A DNA stretch of 64,000 nucleotides from contig NZ_LMLP01000012.1 of the NCBI RefSeq assembly GCF_001421965.1, positions 186,805-250,804 on the forward strand. The letters run 5' to 3'. The notes under the pieces are model-generated. The model did no database searches, had not been told where the DNA came from, and saw only the letters and a list, made by a program, of their open reading frames with translations. Source of the stretch: Sphingomonas sp. Leaf67 (GTDB lineage Bacteria; Pseudomonadota; Alphaproteobacteria; Sphingomonadales; Sphingomonadaceae). Made by a program: the position numbers and the translations under genes. Position 1 is the stretch's first letter; each line of letters begins with the position of its first letter. Below are positions 36,577-44,566 of this stretch, one piece after another.

Positions 36577-37137
36577 TCAGTTCTGTCCTTCTGCGTCAGC
36601 CGGTTCGTCGTCGGCCGGTTCGTCTTCGTACTCGTCGGCACCCGCGGTCGAAAGCGGCGCCGTCGCCTTCAGCAGGGCATCGGTAATGACCAGTTTCGCA
36701 TCGATGATCGCGGCGAAGGGGACGGTCATCGGCTTGTGCTTGCGCACGTCGATCGTGACCTGATCGCCTTCGGTGCCCATCAGGATACCGGTCAACTGCT
36801 TGCGACTGTCGATCGGGGCATCGAGCGTCACGCGCGCCTCGAACCCCTTCCAGTCGTCATAATCGGCAAGGCGCGTCAGCGGCCGGTCGATACCGGGCGA
36901 CGATACCTCCAGACGATACGCTTCCTCGATCGGATCGTTTTCGTCCATCAGGTCGGAAATGCGACGCGACAGTTCGGCGCAGTCGTCGATGGTCAGCTGC
37001 CGCGTGTCGGGCCGTTCGGCCATGACCTGCAACGTCGGGTCCGACTTGCCACCGATCATCTTCACCCGCACGAGCGCGAAGCCCAGTGCCTGTGCTTCTG
37101 GTTCGATCAATCGCGTCAGTTCGGCGATATCCGCCAT
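36577..37137 (-). CDS. rimP: Ribosome maturation factor RimP
   Basis: 186 residues from ATG 37137. Conserved segments are PEAQALGFALVRVKM, CAELSRRISDLMDENDPI and YRLEVSSPGIDRPL. The C-terminal SH3-like domain is followed by an acidic tail (DEYEDEPADDEPADAEGQN). It aids 30S assembly. It is the first gene of the block ending with pnp. A longer frame exists upstream, but this start is preceded by the promoter at 37223-37251 and gives a canonical N-terminus. Confidence 0.96.
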   Translation of the reverse strand: MADIAELTRLIEPEAQALGFALVRVKMIGGKSDPTLQVMAERPDTRQLTIDDCAELSRRISDLMDENDPIEEAYRLEVSSPGIDRPLTRLADYDDWKGFEARVTLDAPIDSRKQLTGILMGTEGDQVTIDVRKHKPMTVPFAAIIDAKLVITDALLKATAPLSTAGADEYEDEPADDEPADAEGQN

Positions 37138-37222
37138 GCCGTCTCCATCAGCTACGCCGCTTCGCTGCCGGTCCCTGCTGGAACCGGCCTCGGCACGTTG
37201 GCGATGTCGAGGAAGCAACGTC

Positions 37223-37251
37223 CCTATATGTAAAATTGCATGTCTCGGCAA
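37223..37251 (-). promoter_or_regulatory. Sigma70-type promoter of the rimP-nusA-infB operon
   Basis: Minus strand: -35 TTGCCG (37246-37251), 17-base spacer, -10 TATAGG (37223-37228), about 85 bases before the rimP ATG. No other good match exists in the spacer. Confidence 0.6.
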
Positions 37252-37293
37252 GGGGCACCGGATCGTGCCCGCCGGCACCGCGTTGCCAACAAC

Positions 37294-37305
37294 AATAACG
37301 TTATT
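37294..37305. promoter_or_regulatory. 12-base palindrome before the PQQ sugar dehydrogenase
   Basis: AATAACGTTATT is perfectly self-complementary and lies 17 bases before the ATG at 37323. A related AACGTTATTAT string is present at 14068-14078 in the transporter/dctB spacer. It could be an operator with an AACGTT core; the binding factor is unknown. Confidence 0.35.
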
Positions 37306-37322
37306 TCGAGAGGATTCCGCCG

Positions 37323-38489
37323 ATGCCGTCATTCCGTTCGCTGATTCCCGCCGCTGCGTTGCTGGCGGCGTGCAACGCCGGCAGCGACGTGGATGCGGCG
37401 CCCGCCATCGTCGCCCCGGCCCCGACCGCCACCGCGACTCCGGCCCCCGCGCCCGGCCCGACCACCGGCGGCCTGCCGTTCGCGGCGCGGGAAGTGACGA
37501 CGTTCAACGCGCCATGGGCGATGACCTTCCTGCCCGACGGGCGGATGCTGGTGACCGAAAAGGGCGGCACGCTGCTGCTGGTCAGCGCCGATGGCGCTCA
37601 GCGCACCACCGCCGCGACCATCCCGGTCGATTCGGCGGGGCAGGGCGGGCTTATGGACGTGGTGCTCGCCCCCGATTTCGCCAACAGCCGCCGGGTGTAT
37701 CTCAGCTATTCGGTTGCCGGGGACGGGGGCAAGGGCGTCGTGCTGGCGCGCGGGGTGCTCGATGGCAACCGGCTGACCGGCATCACCGAACTGTTCCGCG
37801 CGACGCCGTTCGTGGGTGGCGACGGCCATTATTCGGGCCGGATCGCGTTCGCGCCCGATGGTCAACACCTGTTCTTCACCAATGGCGAGCGGCAGAAATT
37901 CGATCCGGCGCAGGACCCGAAGGCGACGCTGGGTAAGGTGCTGCGCCTGACGCTCGACGGACAGCCGGCGGGCGATCCGGGGCTGACCGCGAAGGGCTTC
38001 CATCCGGCGGTCTGGTCCTATGGCCACCGCAATCTGCTGGGGATCGCATTCGATGCGCAGGGCAATTTGTGGGAACAGGAAATGGGTCCGAAGGGCGGTG
38101 ACGAGGTCAATCTGATCGTCGCCGGGCGCAATTACGGGTATCCGCTGGTGTCGGAGGGCGATCATTATGACGGCCGCCCGATCCCGCGCCACAGCACCCG
38201 CCCCGATCTGGAAGCGCCGAAGGTCGCGTGGAACCCGGTGATCTCGCCGGGCGGGCTGATCGTCTATTCGGGCAAGCTGTTCCCGCAATATGCCGGCGAC
38301 CTGTTCATCGGCGGTCTGTCGAGCGAGGCGCTGATCCGGGTCGATGTGAGCGGCACCAAAGCCGCCAAGGGAGACCAGTGGCCGATGAACGCCCGTATCC
38401 GAGAAGTCGAGGAGGGACCGGACGGCGCGATCTGGGTCTTGCAGGACGGGGCCAATGCCAAGCTGCTGAAACTGACCCCGCGCGGTTGA
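37323..38489 (+). CDS. PQQ-dependent aldose sugar dehydrogenase-like lipoprotein
   Basis: 388 residues. Lipobox AALLAACN (Cys at about 17), an Ala/Pro/Thr linker, then a six-bladed propeller of the soluble glucose/sorbosone dehydrogenase family (PWAMTFLPDGRMLVTEKGG, FVGGDGHYSGRIAFAPDG, VWSYGHRNLLGIAFD, EMGPKGGDEVNLIVAGRNYG). It should oxidise aldoses in the periplasm with PQQ and pass electrons to the respiratory chain. ATG 37323 follows GAGG. No PQQ synthesis genes are in the window. Confidence 0.88.
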   Translation: MPSFRSLIPAAALLAACNAGSDVDAAPAIVAPAPTATATPAPAPGPTTGGLPFAAREVTTFNAPWAMTFLPDGRMLVTEKGGTLLLVSADGAQRTTAATIPVDSAGQGGLMDVVLAPDFANSRRVYLSYSVAGDGGKGVVLARGVLDGNRLTGITELFRATPFVGGDGHYSGRIAFAPDGQHLFFTNGERQKFDPAQDPKATLGKVLRLTLDGQPAGDPGLTAKGFHPAVWSYGHRNLLGIAFDAQGNLWEQEMGPKGGDEVNLIVAGRNYGYPLVSEGDHYDGRPIPRHSTRPDLEAPKVAWNPVISPGGLIVYSGKLFPQYAGDLFIGGLSSEALIRVDVSGTKAAKGDQWPMNARIREVEEGPDGAIWVLQDGANAKLLKLTPRG

Positions 38490-38517
38490 TTGCCCGCGGC
38501 TGATTACAGGCGGGCAA
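38490..38517. terminator. Hairpin between convergent genes
   Basis: TTGCCCGC (38490-38497) and GCGGGCAA (38510-38517) form a perfect eight-pair stem directly after the sugar dehydrogenase stop and over the stop of the DUF1810 gene. There is no T-run, so function as a two-way terminator is only probable. Confidence 0.45.
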
Positions 38518-38920
38518 GCGTGGCCGGATCGCGCTTGCCGCCGTAGAAGCCGTCGAGGATCGCGGCGAAGACCGGTTCGCCGCCATTCGCTGCCGCGTCG
38601 AACAGCGTCATCGACGAGCGCAGCTTGATCGCGTCGATCGCGCCGAGGATGCCGGCGATGTCGTGGCCGCGATGGGGGAGCAAGGCTTCGCTCGATTCGC
38701 GCAGCCGTTCGCCGAGCAATGGATGCGCCAGATAGGCGCGGGCTTCGGCCAGATCGCGGATGGCGAAATGCCGTGCGGTGGTGCTGTGGCCGAGGCCGGC
38801 GATCTGTGGAAACACGAACCACATCCAGTGGCTGCGCTTTGCGCCGGCGCGAAGCTCGGCGAGCGCATCGGCATAGCGGTCGCGTTGCGCGGTGGTGAAG
38901 CGGTGCAGGTCGTCGTCCAT
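38504..38920 (-). CDS. DUF1810 family protein
   Basis: 138 residues from ATG 38920: MDDDLHRFTTAQRDRYADALAE, SHWMWFVFPQIAGLGHS, ARAYLAHPLLGERLRE and KLRSSMTLFD are the standard DUF1810 motifs. The domain was recently grouped with the NADAR/ADP-ribose-related and YbiA-neighbouring families in some bacteria, but no reaction is established. Cytoplasmic, single-gene unit. The ribosome site is weak. Confidence 0.88.
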   Translation of the reverse strand: MDDDLHRFTTAQRDRYADALAELRAGAKRSHWMWFVFPQIAGLGHSTTARHFAIRDLAEARAYLAHPLLGERLRESSEALLPHRGHDIAGILGAIDAIKLRSSMTLFDAAANGGEPVFAAILDGFYGGKRDPATLARL

Positions 38921-39042
38921 CAACGGAAGATGGGAATAGTAATCCTTGAGGCCAATTCTCTGAGTCTGGTGTGGAACGCACGAAAGGGCGAGTTTCGAGC
39001 CGATGCTGCAAAGCGCGCAACCGCGCGTTTTCCGACATGCTC

Positions 39043-39057
39043 TGACAACGTTTACCA
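39043..39057. promoter_or_regulatory. LacI-type operator-like site
   Basis: TGACAACGTTTACCA carries the AACGTT core and the left half of the TGACAACGTTGTCA palindromes known for LacI-family sugar regulators in Caulobacter, Xanthomonas and sphingomonads. It is 60 bases before the secreted carbohydrate-binding-like protein. Confidence 0.45.
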
Positions 39058-39116
39058 TTGATCGGCGAGCCGGGCTTCGCCTAGCATCATCGCTCCAACA
39101 TTCCTTGGGAGGGGAT

Positions 39117-39659
39117 ATGCATAAAAGCTGGATGGCAGCCGCGCTGGTTGCCGTGGTCGCCGCACCGTCGACCGCGCAGACCGCCGAAGATTTTGCCGCG
39201 AAGGTCATCAACGCGCCGATGCCGGGCAGCCTGCAGGTCTATGGCATTGCGAAGCCGCCGCTGACGCGGAGCAAGGATGTCGATGGCGGCAAGATGCTGA
39301 AGCTGTCGATTCCGGGTGCCGACAAGAATCCGTGGAACATCCAGCTCCAGTCGCCGACCACCGCGCCGGTGGCGAAGGGCGACCGCCTCGTCCTCGCCTT
39401 CCACGTCCGTGCGACGGGGTTGCCGGCGGGGACCAAGGCGAAGATCGCCAGCGCCGGCATCCAGCTGAACAAGGAACCCTATACCACCATCGTCGGCGGG
39501 CCGATCGAAGCAGGTGAGGCGTTCGAGTTCCAGCAGGTGGCGGGCAAGGCCGATCGCGACTATGCGGCGGGCGAATTGATGGCGTCGCTGCAACTGGCGA
39601 CGGGCAAGCAGACCTTCGAATTCGGGCCGCTGTTCATCATCAACCTCGACAAGAAGTGA
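39117..39659 (+). CDS. Secreted protein with carbohydrate-binding-like beta fold
   Basis: 180 residues from ATG 39117 behind GGGAGGGG. Signal peptide 1-21 (APSTAQ). The rest looks like one beta-sandwich domain: NPWNIQLQSPTTAPVAKGDRL, VLAFHVRATGLPAGTKAKI, and a terminal FEFGPLFIINLDKK, which is the pattern of CBM4/9-like galactose-binding modules often joined to glycosidases. Here it stands alone. The LacI-like site upstream supports a role in sugar uptake or breakdown. Function is not established. Confidence 0.65.
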   Translation: MHKSWMAAALVAVVAAPSTAQTAEDFAAKVINAPMPGSLQVYGIAKPPLTRSKDVDGGKMLKLSIPGADKNPWNIQLQSPTTAPVAKGDRLVLAFHVRATGLPAGTKAKIASAGIQLNKEPYTTIVGGPIEAGEAFEFQQVAGKADRDYAAGELMASLQLATGKQTFEFGPLFIINLDKK

Positions 39660-39666
39660 GGCGGGC

Positions 39667-39694
39667 GGCGGCGCGGAGCTAGCCCCGCGTCGCC
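39667..39694. terminator. Hairpin between convergent genes
   Basis: GGCGGCGCGG and CCGCGTCGCC form a ten-pair stem with one G-T pair and an eight-base loop between the secreted protein and ubiG, overlapping the 3' end of ubiG. No T-run follows. Confidence 0.4.
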
Positions 39695-40446
39695 GTCAGG
39701 AAATAGTCGAGCGAAACGTCGTCGGACAGTTTGAAGCCGTGCGTCGCCGAAAAGGCAAGGCCGGTCGGCGGCGATACGGTCATGCCCCCGGCGCGCAGGT
39801 GCGCGGTCAGTTCGTCGGGAGTCAGGAAGCGGTCCCAATCATGGGTGCCGCGCGGGATCAGGCCGATCCCTTCGCCGACCGAGATCATCGCGAGGCGCGA
39901 GAGCGGGGTGCGGTTGGGCGTCGACACGACCAGCAGCCCGCCCGGTGCCACCGCCTGTGTCAGCGCATGGACGAAGGCGGCGGGATCGGCGACGTGCTCG
40001 ATCACTTCGAGCGAGGTGACGAGGTCGAACCGGCGGCCGGCGACGGCCTCGACGCCCCCCGACAGATAGTCGATCGACAGGCCGCTCATCGCAGCATGGG
40101 CACGGGCCGCGCCGATATTTTCGGGCGCGGCATCGACGCCGGTAACCTGTCCGCCAAGCCGGGCGAGCGGTTCGGCGAGCAGCCCCGCGCCACAGCCGAC
40201 GTCGAGCACCGTCTTGCCCGCCAGCGGGGTGAAGCCGACGCCATCGCCGCCCCAATGCGAATCGATCGCGGTGCGCAGGAACGCGAGGCGTAACGGGTTC
40301 AGCCGGTGGAGCATCGCCGAGCTGCCATGCGGGTTCCACCAGTCGGCGGCCATCTCGCCGAAATGGGCGGCTTCGCGCGCGACGATGCTTGATTGCGTGC
40401 CCAACGCTTTTTCGGACATAAAGATTGCTTCGCTTGCGTTCGTCAT
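39679..40446 (-). CDS. ubiG: Ubiquinone biosynthesis O-methyltransferase UbiG
   Basis: 255 residues from ATG 40446 with AGGAG upstream. AHFGEMAADWWNPHG, the SAM motif VLDVGCGAGLLAEPLARLG, VTSLEVIEHV and THDWDRFLTPDEL are UbiG signatures. It carries out both O-methylations of the ubiquinone ring. Divergent from lysC with a spacer of about 50 bases. A ubiquinone side-chain synthase is at 44567, consistent with aerobic metabolism. Confidence 0.96.
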   Translation of the reverse strand: MTNASEAIFMSEKALGTQSSIVAREAAHFGEMAADWWNPHGSSAMLHRLNPLRLAFLRTAIDSHWGGDGVGFTPLAGKTVLDVGCGAGLLAEPLARLGGQVTGVDAAPENIGAARAHAAMSGLSIDYLSGGVEAVAGRRFDLVTSLEVIEHVADPAAFVHALTQAVAPGGLLVVSTPNRTPLSRLAMISVGEGIGLIPRGTHDWDRFLTPDELTAHLRAGGMTVSPPTGLAFSATHGFKLSDDVSLDYFLTATRG

Positions 40447-40498
40447 GGCGCTCTCCTATCAGCCGCCGCCATTCCCCCCAAGGATGAATGGCAAACGC

Positions 40499-41749
40499 AT
40501 GGCGCGGATCGTGATGAAGTTCGGTGGCACCTCGATGGCGGGGATCGAACGCATTCGCAACGTCGCCGAGCGCGTGAAGCGCGAGGTCGAATCGGGCAAT
40601 CAGGTCGCGGTGGTCGTGTCGGCGATGGCCGGCGATACCGACCGGCTGGTCGGCTTTTGTCGCGAAGCATCGGCGCTGTACGACCCGCGCGAATATGATG
40701 CGGTGGTGTCGTCGGGCGAACAGGTGACCAGCGGGCTGCTGGCGATCGCGTTGCAGGCGATCGGCGTGCCGGCGCGATCGTGGCTCGGCTGGCAATTGCC
40801 GATCCGCACCAGCGACGCCCATGCGACTGCGCGGATCGAATCGATCGACACGACCGCGCTCGACGAATCGCTGGCGCGCGGCGAAGTGGCGGTAATCCCG
40901 GGATTTCAGGGCGTGACCGACGACCGGCGCATCACCACGCTGGGGCGCGGCGGATCGGACACGTCGGCGGTGGCGATGGCGGCGGCGATGCACGCCGATC
41001 GCTGCGACATCTACACCGATGTCGACGGCGTCTATACCACCGACCCGCGCATCGTGCCGCGCGCGCGCAAGCTGGCGCGGGTGACGTATGAGGAAATGCT
41101 CGAGCTCGCCTCGGTGGGGGCAAAGGTGCTCCAGACCCGCTCGGTCGGGCTGGCGATGAAGGAACAGGTCCGCGTCCGCGTGCTGTCGTCGTTCGACGAT
41201 ACGCGCGACGAGGACGGATATCGTGGAACGCTGATCGTCGGCGAAGAGGAAGTGACGGACATGGAACGGCAGCTCATCACCGGCATCGCGCACGACAAGA
41301 ACGAGGCGAAGATCACCCTGGTCGCCGTGCCCGACCGTCCCGGTTCGGTCGGATCGATCTTTGCCCCGCTGGCGGCAGCCGGGATCAACGTCGACATGAT
41401 CGTGCAGAATATCGCCCATTCGGCGGGGTCGACCGACGTGACCTTCACCGTGCCCGCCGCCGAACTGGCCCGCGCGATCGACACGCTGGACAAGGCGAGC
41501 GGCGATATCGGTTTCGCCAAGCTGCTGCACGACACGCGGGTCGCCAAGATCTCGATCGTCGGTGTCGGCATGCGCAGCCATGCCGGCGTGGCGTCGACCA
41601 TGTTCCAGACGCTGGGCGACCGCGGCATCAATATCCAGGCGATCACCACGTCGGAGATCAAGGTCAGCGTGCTGATCGAGGAGGATTATACCGAACTGGC
41701 GGTGCGGGTGCTGCACACGGCCTATGGGCTGGACGCCGTCGAGGCGTAA
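40499..41749 (+). CDS. lysC: Aspartate kinase
   Basis: 416 residues from ATG 40499 (an ATG at 40484 would add five). KFGGTSMAGIERIRNVAERV, GRGGSDTSAVAMAAA and DVDGVYTTDPR form the amino acid kinase domain. Two ACT domains follow (LVAVPDRPGSVGSIFAPLAAAGINVDMIVQN and VGMRSHAGVASTMFQTLGDRGINIQAIT), which bind lysine/threonine for feedback control. It starts the Asp-family pathway to lysine, methionine, threonine and diaminopimelate. Confidence 0.96.
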   Translation: MARIVMKFGGTSMAGIERIRNVAERVKREVESGNQVAVVVSAMAGDTDRLVGFCREASALYDPREYDAVVSSGEQVTSGLLAIALQAIGVPARSWLGWQLPIRTSDAHATARIESIDTTALDESLARGEVAVIPGFQGVTDDRRITTLGRGGSDTSAVAMAAAMHADRCDIYTDVDGVYTTDPRIVPRARKLARVTYEEMLELASVGAKVLQTRSVGLAMKEQVRVRVLSSFDDTRDEDGYRGTLIVGEEEVTDMERQLITGIAHDKNEAKITLVAVPDRPGSVGSIFAPLAAAGINVDMIVQNIAHSAGSTDVTFTVPAAELARAIDTLDKASGDIGFAKLLHDTRVAKISIVGVGMRSHAGVASTMFQTLGDRGINIQAITTSEIKVSVLIEEDYTELAVRVLHTAYGLDAVEA

Positions 41750-42036
41750 ACGCCTGCCCCGGACGGGGTGCTGGAAGTTGGCGAAGTTGACAGGACGTCG
41801 GGGTTGCGAAGCGGCCTCGGCGTTTTGTTTTTCGTTGCAGTGCAGAGGGTTGGCGGCCTGCGGGGGCGGCGGCGATGCATGGAAGTTGACACGGGGGGGG
41901 GGGGCTGGTGCCGGGTTTGGGGTTCGGGCCTGCTGCGGGAGGTTCGAGGTTCGGCGAGGAGAAAGAACGTCGTCAGGCTGGTAGGGTTGGCGGGTGTAGG
42001 AAAGCGCTTCCCGGCCGCCCCTCCGTATGCGGAAAT
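41750..42036. other. Gene-free spacer with poly-G tract
   Basis: No plausible gene. It holds a tandem GAAGTTGGC-GAAGTTGAC near 41775, a second GGAAGTTGAC near 41882, a run of 12 G at 41893-41904, and GGTGTAGGAAAG at about 41994, which recurs at 43718 in another spacer. Composition is G-rich and unlike coding DNA. Confidence 0.6.
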
Positions 42037-42080
42037 CCCCCTCCACCAGCTTCGCTGGTCCCCCTCCCCGTGCCGGGGAG
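42037..42080. repeat. Single REP unit identical to the truB repeat arm
   Basis: These 44 bases are identical to 29248-29291, the right arm of the palindrome in truB. The unit folds as two hairpins (CCACC..GGT and CTCCCC..GGGGAG) and ends four bases before the stop codon of the YjbQ gene. Confidence 0.9.
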
Positions 42081-42084
42081 CATG

Positions 42085-42504
42085 TTATTCGCCTAGCAGG
42101 TGGACGGCGACCCTCCGGCGGTGCGCGCCTTTGCGGTGTTCGAACAGGTAGATGCCCTGCCAGATGCCGAGCACCGGGCGGTGGCCGATAACGGGAATCG
42201 ACAGCGACGTGTTGGTCAGCGCCGTGCGCAGATGCGCGGGCATGTCGTCCGGCCCTTCCTTGTCATGGGCGTAGCGGTCGCTTTCGGGGGCGATGTGGCG
42301 GAAGAAGCGTTCGAGGTCGTCGCGCGCGGCGGCGCTGGCATTTTCCTGCACCAGCAGCGAGGCCGAGGTGTGGCGGCAGAACAGCGTCAGCAATCCGTCG
42401 CTGATGCCGGTCGCCTCGACCCAGTGGCGGACCTGCCCGGTCATCAGGACCAGCCCCTGTCCGTTGGTGGTGACCACCAGCTCGCCATGTTCCTGTCGCA
42501 TCAT
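42085..42504 (-). CDS. YjbQ-type protein (UPF0047, secondary thiamine-phosphate synthase-like)
   Basis: 139 residues from ATG 42504 (42501 also possible). LLTLFCRHTSASLLVQENA, DLERFFRHIAPE, GPDDMPAHLRTALTNTSLSIPV and LGIWQGIYLFEHR are the family motifs. YjbQ homologues complement thiE mutants weakly in E. coli, but the native role is unsettled. Single gene, divergent from the nitronate monooxygenase. Confidence 0.92.
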   Translation of the reverse strand: MMRQEHGELVVTTNGQGLVLMTGQVRHWVEATGISDGLLTLFCRHTSASLLVQENASAAARDDLERFFRHIAPESDRYAHDKEGPDDMPAHLRTALTNTSLSIPVIGHRPVLGIWQGIYLFEHRKGAHRRRVAVHLLGE

Positions 42505-42548
42505 CGTCCCTGCTTGCCCGAAGCCGCCCGCCCGCGCTAGGCGGGGCA

Positions 42549-43577
42549 ATGACCAACGCTTCGATCGGCGCCGAGCGCCTTGAGCGCCGCATGGCGCGCG
42601 GCCGGGACTTCCTCGGTTCCGAGTCCGCGATCCTGTGTGGCGCGATGTCGTGGGTGTCCGAGCGCAACCTCGTCGCCGCCATCTCCAACGCCGGCGGGTT
42701 CGGCGTGATCGCATGCGGGGCGATGACCCCCGAGCTGCTCGATGCGGAGATCGCGGGGACCAGGGCGCTGACGGACAAGCCGTTCGGCGTGAACCTGATC
42801 ACCATGCACCCGGCGCTCTTCGACCTGATCGACGTGTGCGGGCGCCATGGCGTGACGCATGTCGTGCTGGCCGGTGGTTTGCCCCCCAAGGGATCGCTGG
42901 AAGCGATCAAGGCGACCGGCGCCAAGGTCATCGCCTTTGCGCCCGCGCTGGCGCTGGCGAAAAAGCTGATCCGGTCGGGCGCGGATGCGCTGGTGATCGA
43001 GGGGATGGAGGCCGGTGGCCATATCGGCCCGGTGTCGACCAGCGTGCTGGCGCAGGAAATGCTGCCCGAGGTCGCGAACCAGGTACCGGTGTTCGTCGCG
43101 GGCGGCATTGGTCGGGGCGAGGCGATCGCCGGCTATCTCGACATGGGCGCGGCGGGGGTCCAGCTCGGCACGCGCTTCGTCTGCGCGACCGAATCGATCG
43201 CGCATCCGGCGTTCAAGAAGGCGTTCCTGCGCGCATCGGCGCGCGATGCGGTGGCCAGCGTACAGATCGACGCGCGCCTGCCGGTCATCCCGGTGCGCGC
43301 GCTCAAGAATGCCGGGGGCGAGCTGTTCACCGCCAAGCAGCGCGAAGTGGCGCAGATGCTCGACGAAGGCGGCGTGGCGATGGCCGAGGCGCAGTTGCAG
43401 ATCGAACATTATTGGGCGGGGGCGCTGCGCCGCGCGGTGATCGACGGCGATGTCGAGCATGGCAGCCTGATGGCCGGGCAGTCGGTCGGCATGGTGACGA
43501 AGGAAGAACCGGCGGCGGAGATCATCGCGACGTTGATGGCCGAGGCTGCGCAGGCGCTGGAGAAGCGGGCGGTTTGA
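42549..43577 (+). CDS. Nitronate monooxygenase / 2-nitropropane dioxygenase family
   Basis: 342 residues forming an FMN TIM barrel: LCGAMSWVSERNLVAAISNAGGFGVIACG, GADALVIEGMEAGGHIGPV, VPVFVAGGIGRGEAIAGYLDMGAAGVQLGTRFV. The family oxidises nitronates such as propionate-3-nitronate; FabK enoyl reductases share the fold, but no FabK context is present. Cytosolic. The following 527 bases are repeat DNA. Confidence 0.88.
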   Translation: MTNASIGAERLERRMARGRDFLGSESAILCGAMSWVSERNLVAAISNAGGFGVIACGAMTPELLDAEIAGTRALTDKPFGVNLITMHPALFDLIDVCGRHGVTHVVLAGGLPPKGSLEAIKATGAKVIAFAPALALAKKLIRSGADALVIEGMEAGGHIGPVSTSVLAQEMLPEVANQVPVFVAGGIGRGEAIAGYLDMGAAGVQLGTRFVCATESIAHPAFKKAFLRASARDAVASVQIDARLPVIPVRALKNAGGELFTAKQREVAQMLDEGGVAMAEAQLQIEHYWAGALRRAVIDGDVEHGSLMAGQSVGMVTKEEPAAEIIATLMAEAAQALEKRAV

Positions 43578-43773
43578 GGCCAAAGGTCACAAAGGTCACA
43601 CTTGCACGCGGTTTGCGTCGGTGACGTCGATGGGCTGATCGGTGCGCGGTTTTTGCCCGTCCGGGTCGGGGTGGCAACGATGCGACAGAGCGTTGGACGA
43701 GCCTGTCATGGGTTTGCGGTGTAGGAAAGTACGGGTTCGTTGCCGGGTGGCTTTGCGTCGGGGGTCGATGCGG
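43578..43773. other. Gene-free spacer, start of a repeat-rich block
   Basis: No gene seen. It opens with tandem AAAGGTCAC-AAAGGTCACA, and carries GGTGTAGGAAAG at 43718, both paralleled in the spacer after lysC. The rest is unstructured, with GGGTGGC-type repeats. Confidence 0.5.
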
Positions 43774-43872
43774 CCTCACCCTCACCCTTCCGCGGCTTCG
43801 CCGCTCCCTCCCTCTCCCACCGGGAGAGGGAGGGGGCCTGCCCGGTGTAACCGGGTGGGAAGGGTGAGGGTG
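43774..43872. repeat. REPIN-like palindrome
   Basis: CCTCACCCTCACCCTTCC at the left and its inverted form GGAAGGGTGAGGGTG at the right enclose nested short hairpins (CTCTCCCACCGGGAGAG). This is the CCCTTCC type of dispersed repeat, different from the two inside genes. Confidence 0.75.
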
Positions 43873-43890
43873 AACCAAATCAGACGCGCG

Positions 43891-44083
43891 ACCCCGGATC
43901 ATGTCGAGACCTCTGCGAAAGTGCTGTATCTCACCCACTGCCGTACCCCCGCGCAGGCGGGGGTCCAGAGCCAGGCAGAACAACGGCTTGCGCCTGGAAC
44001 CCTGGACCCCCGCCTGCGCGGGGGTGCGGCGAACTCTTGGCCAAGCGTGCGACTTTCGCCGAGGGCTCGATCAAGTCCGGGGT
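43891..44083. repeat. Nested palindromes: one repeat inserted in another
   Basis: Outer arms 43891-43922 and 44052-44083 are inverted copies at 25 of 32 positions. Between them sits an independent element with perfect 24-base inverted arms at 43945-43968 and 44002-44025 (ACCCCCGCGCAGGCG type). The layout suggests a younger element landed inside an older one. Confidence 0.8.
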
Positions 44084-44104
44084 GACGTCGAATGCCCGGA
44101 AGCG

Positions 44105-44512
44105 TCAGCGCGCCGCCGGGCCGTCCTCTGCCAACCACGCCAGTGCCGGATCGCGTGCTTCGAACAGGGCGATGTTCGGCGCGAGTCGCTTGGCCTGCAT
44201 TTTCAGCAGCATGCTGTTGGCGACGATCGCAATGCGGCGGGAGGAGACGCCGGGATTGGCGGCGATCTGTTCGAGCAGCGGCAGCACCTCGCGCGGCTGG
44301 ACCGCGAACTGCGTCATGTCGAACAACGTGACCTGCTGTCCCAGCGGACAGCCCAGCGCCGGCAGTCGGCCGAGCATCGTCGCCAGCGCATCGCGGAACC
44401 GCGCCACGATCGCCGGGTCCCATAGCCCGCGCAGGTCGATGTCGAGCAGCTTGCGCGCCGGATCGATGCGGATGGTGAAGGCGGCGTCGTCGAACTTCAG
44501 CGAATCAGGCAT
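44105..44512 (-). CDS. SpoIIAA/STAS-like hypothetical protein
   Basis: 135 residues, no signal or TM. The alternation of strands and helices (LDIDLRGLWDPAIVARFRDAL, QQVTLFDMTQFAV, RRIAIVANSMLLKMQAKRL, NIALFEARDPALAWLAED) resembles SpoIIAA-like/STAS-type proteins of proteobacteria. No phosphorylatable serine is evident at the expected place. Function unknown. It lies between repeat DNA and the polyprenyl synthase on the same strand. Confidence 0.65.
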   Translation of the reverse strand: MPDSLKFDDAAFTIRIDPARKLLDIDLRGLWDPAIVARFRDALATMLGRLPALGCPLGQQVTLFDMTQFAVQPREVLPLLEQIAANPGVSSRRIAIVANSMLLKMQAKRLAPNIALFEARDPALAWLAEDGPAAR

Positions 44513-44566
44513 GGTAACCTATTCCGCCATAAGCGGTTTTCGTGCAACCGGACACGACCGGTCCGA

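Noticed and set aside
41750-42084. tRNA or attachment site in the lysC spacer
   Set aside because: No cloverleaf, CCA end or integrase gene is seen; the only structured part is the REP unit.
43522-44425. Open frames of 140-175 codons across the repeat block
   Set aside because: They run through palindromic repeats in both directions and show no protein-like features.
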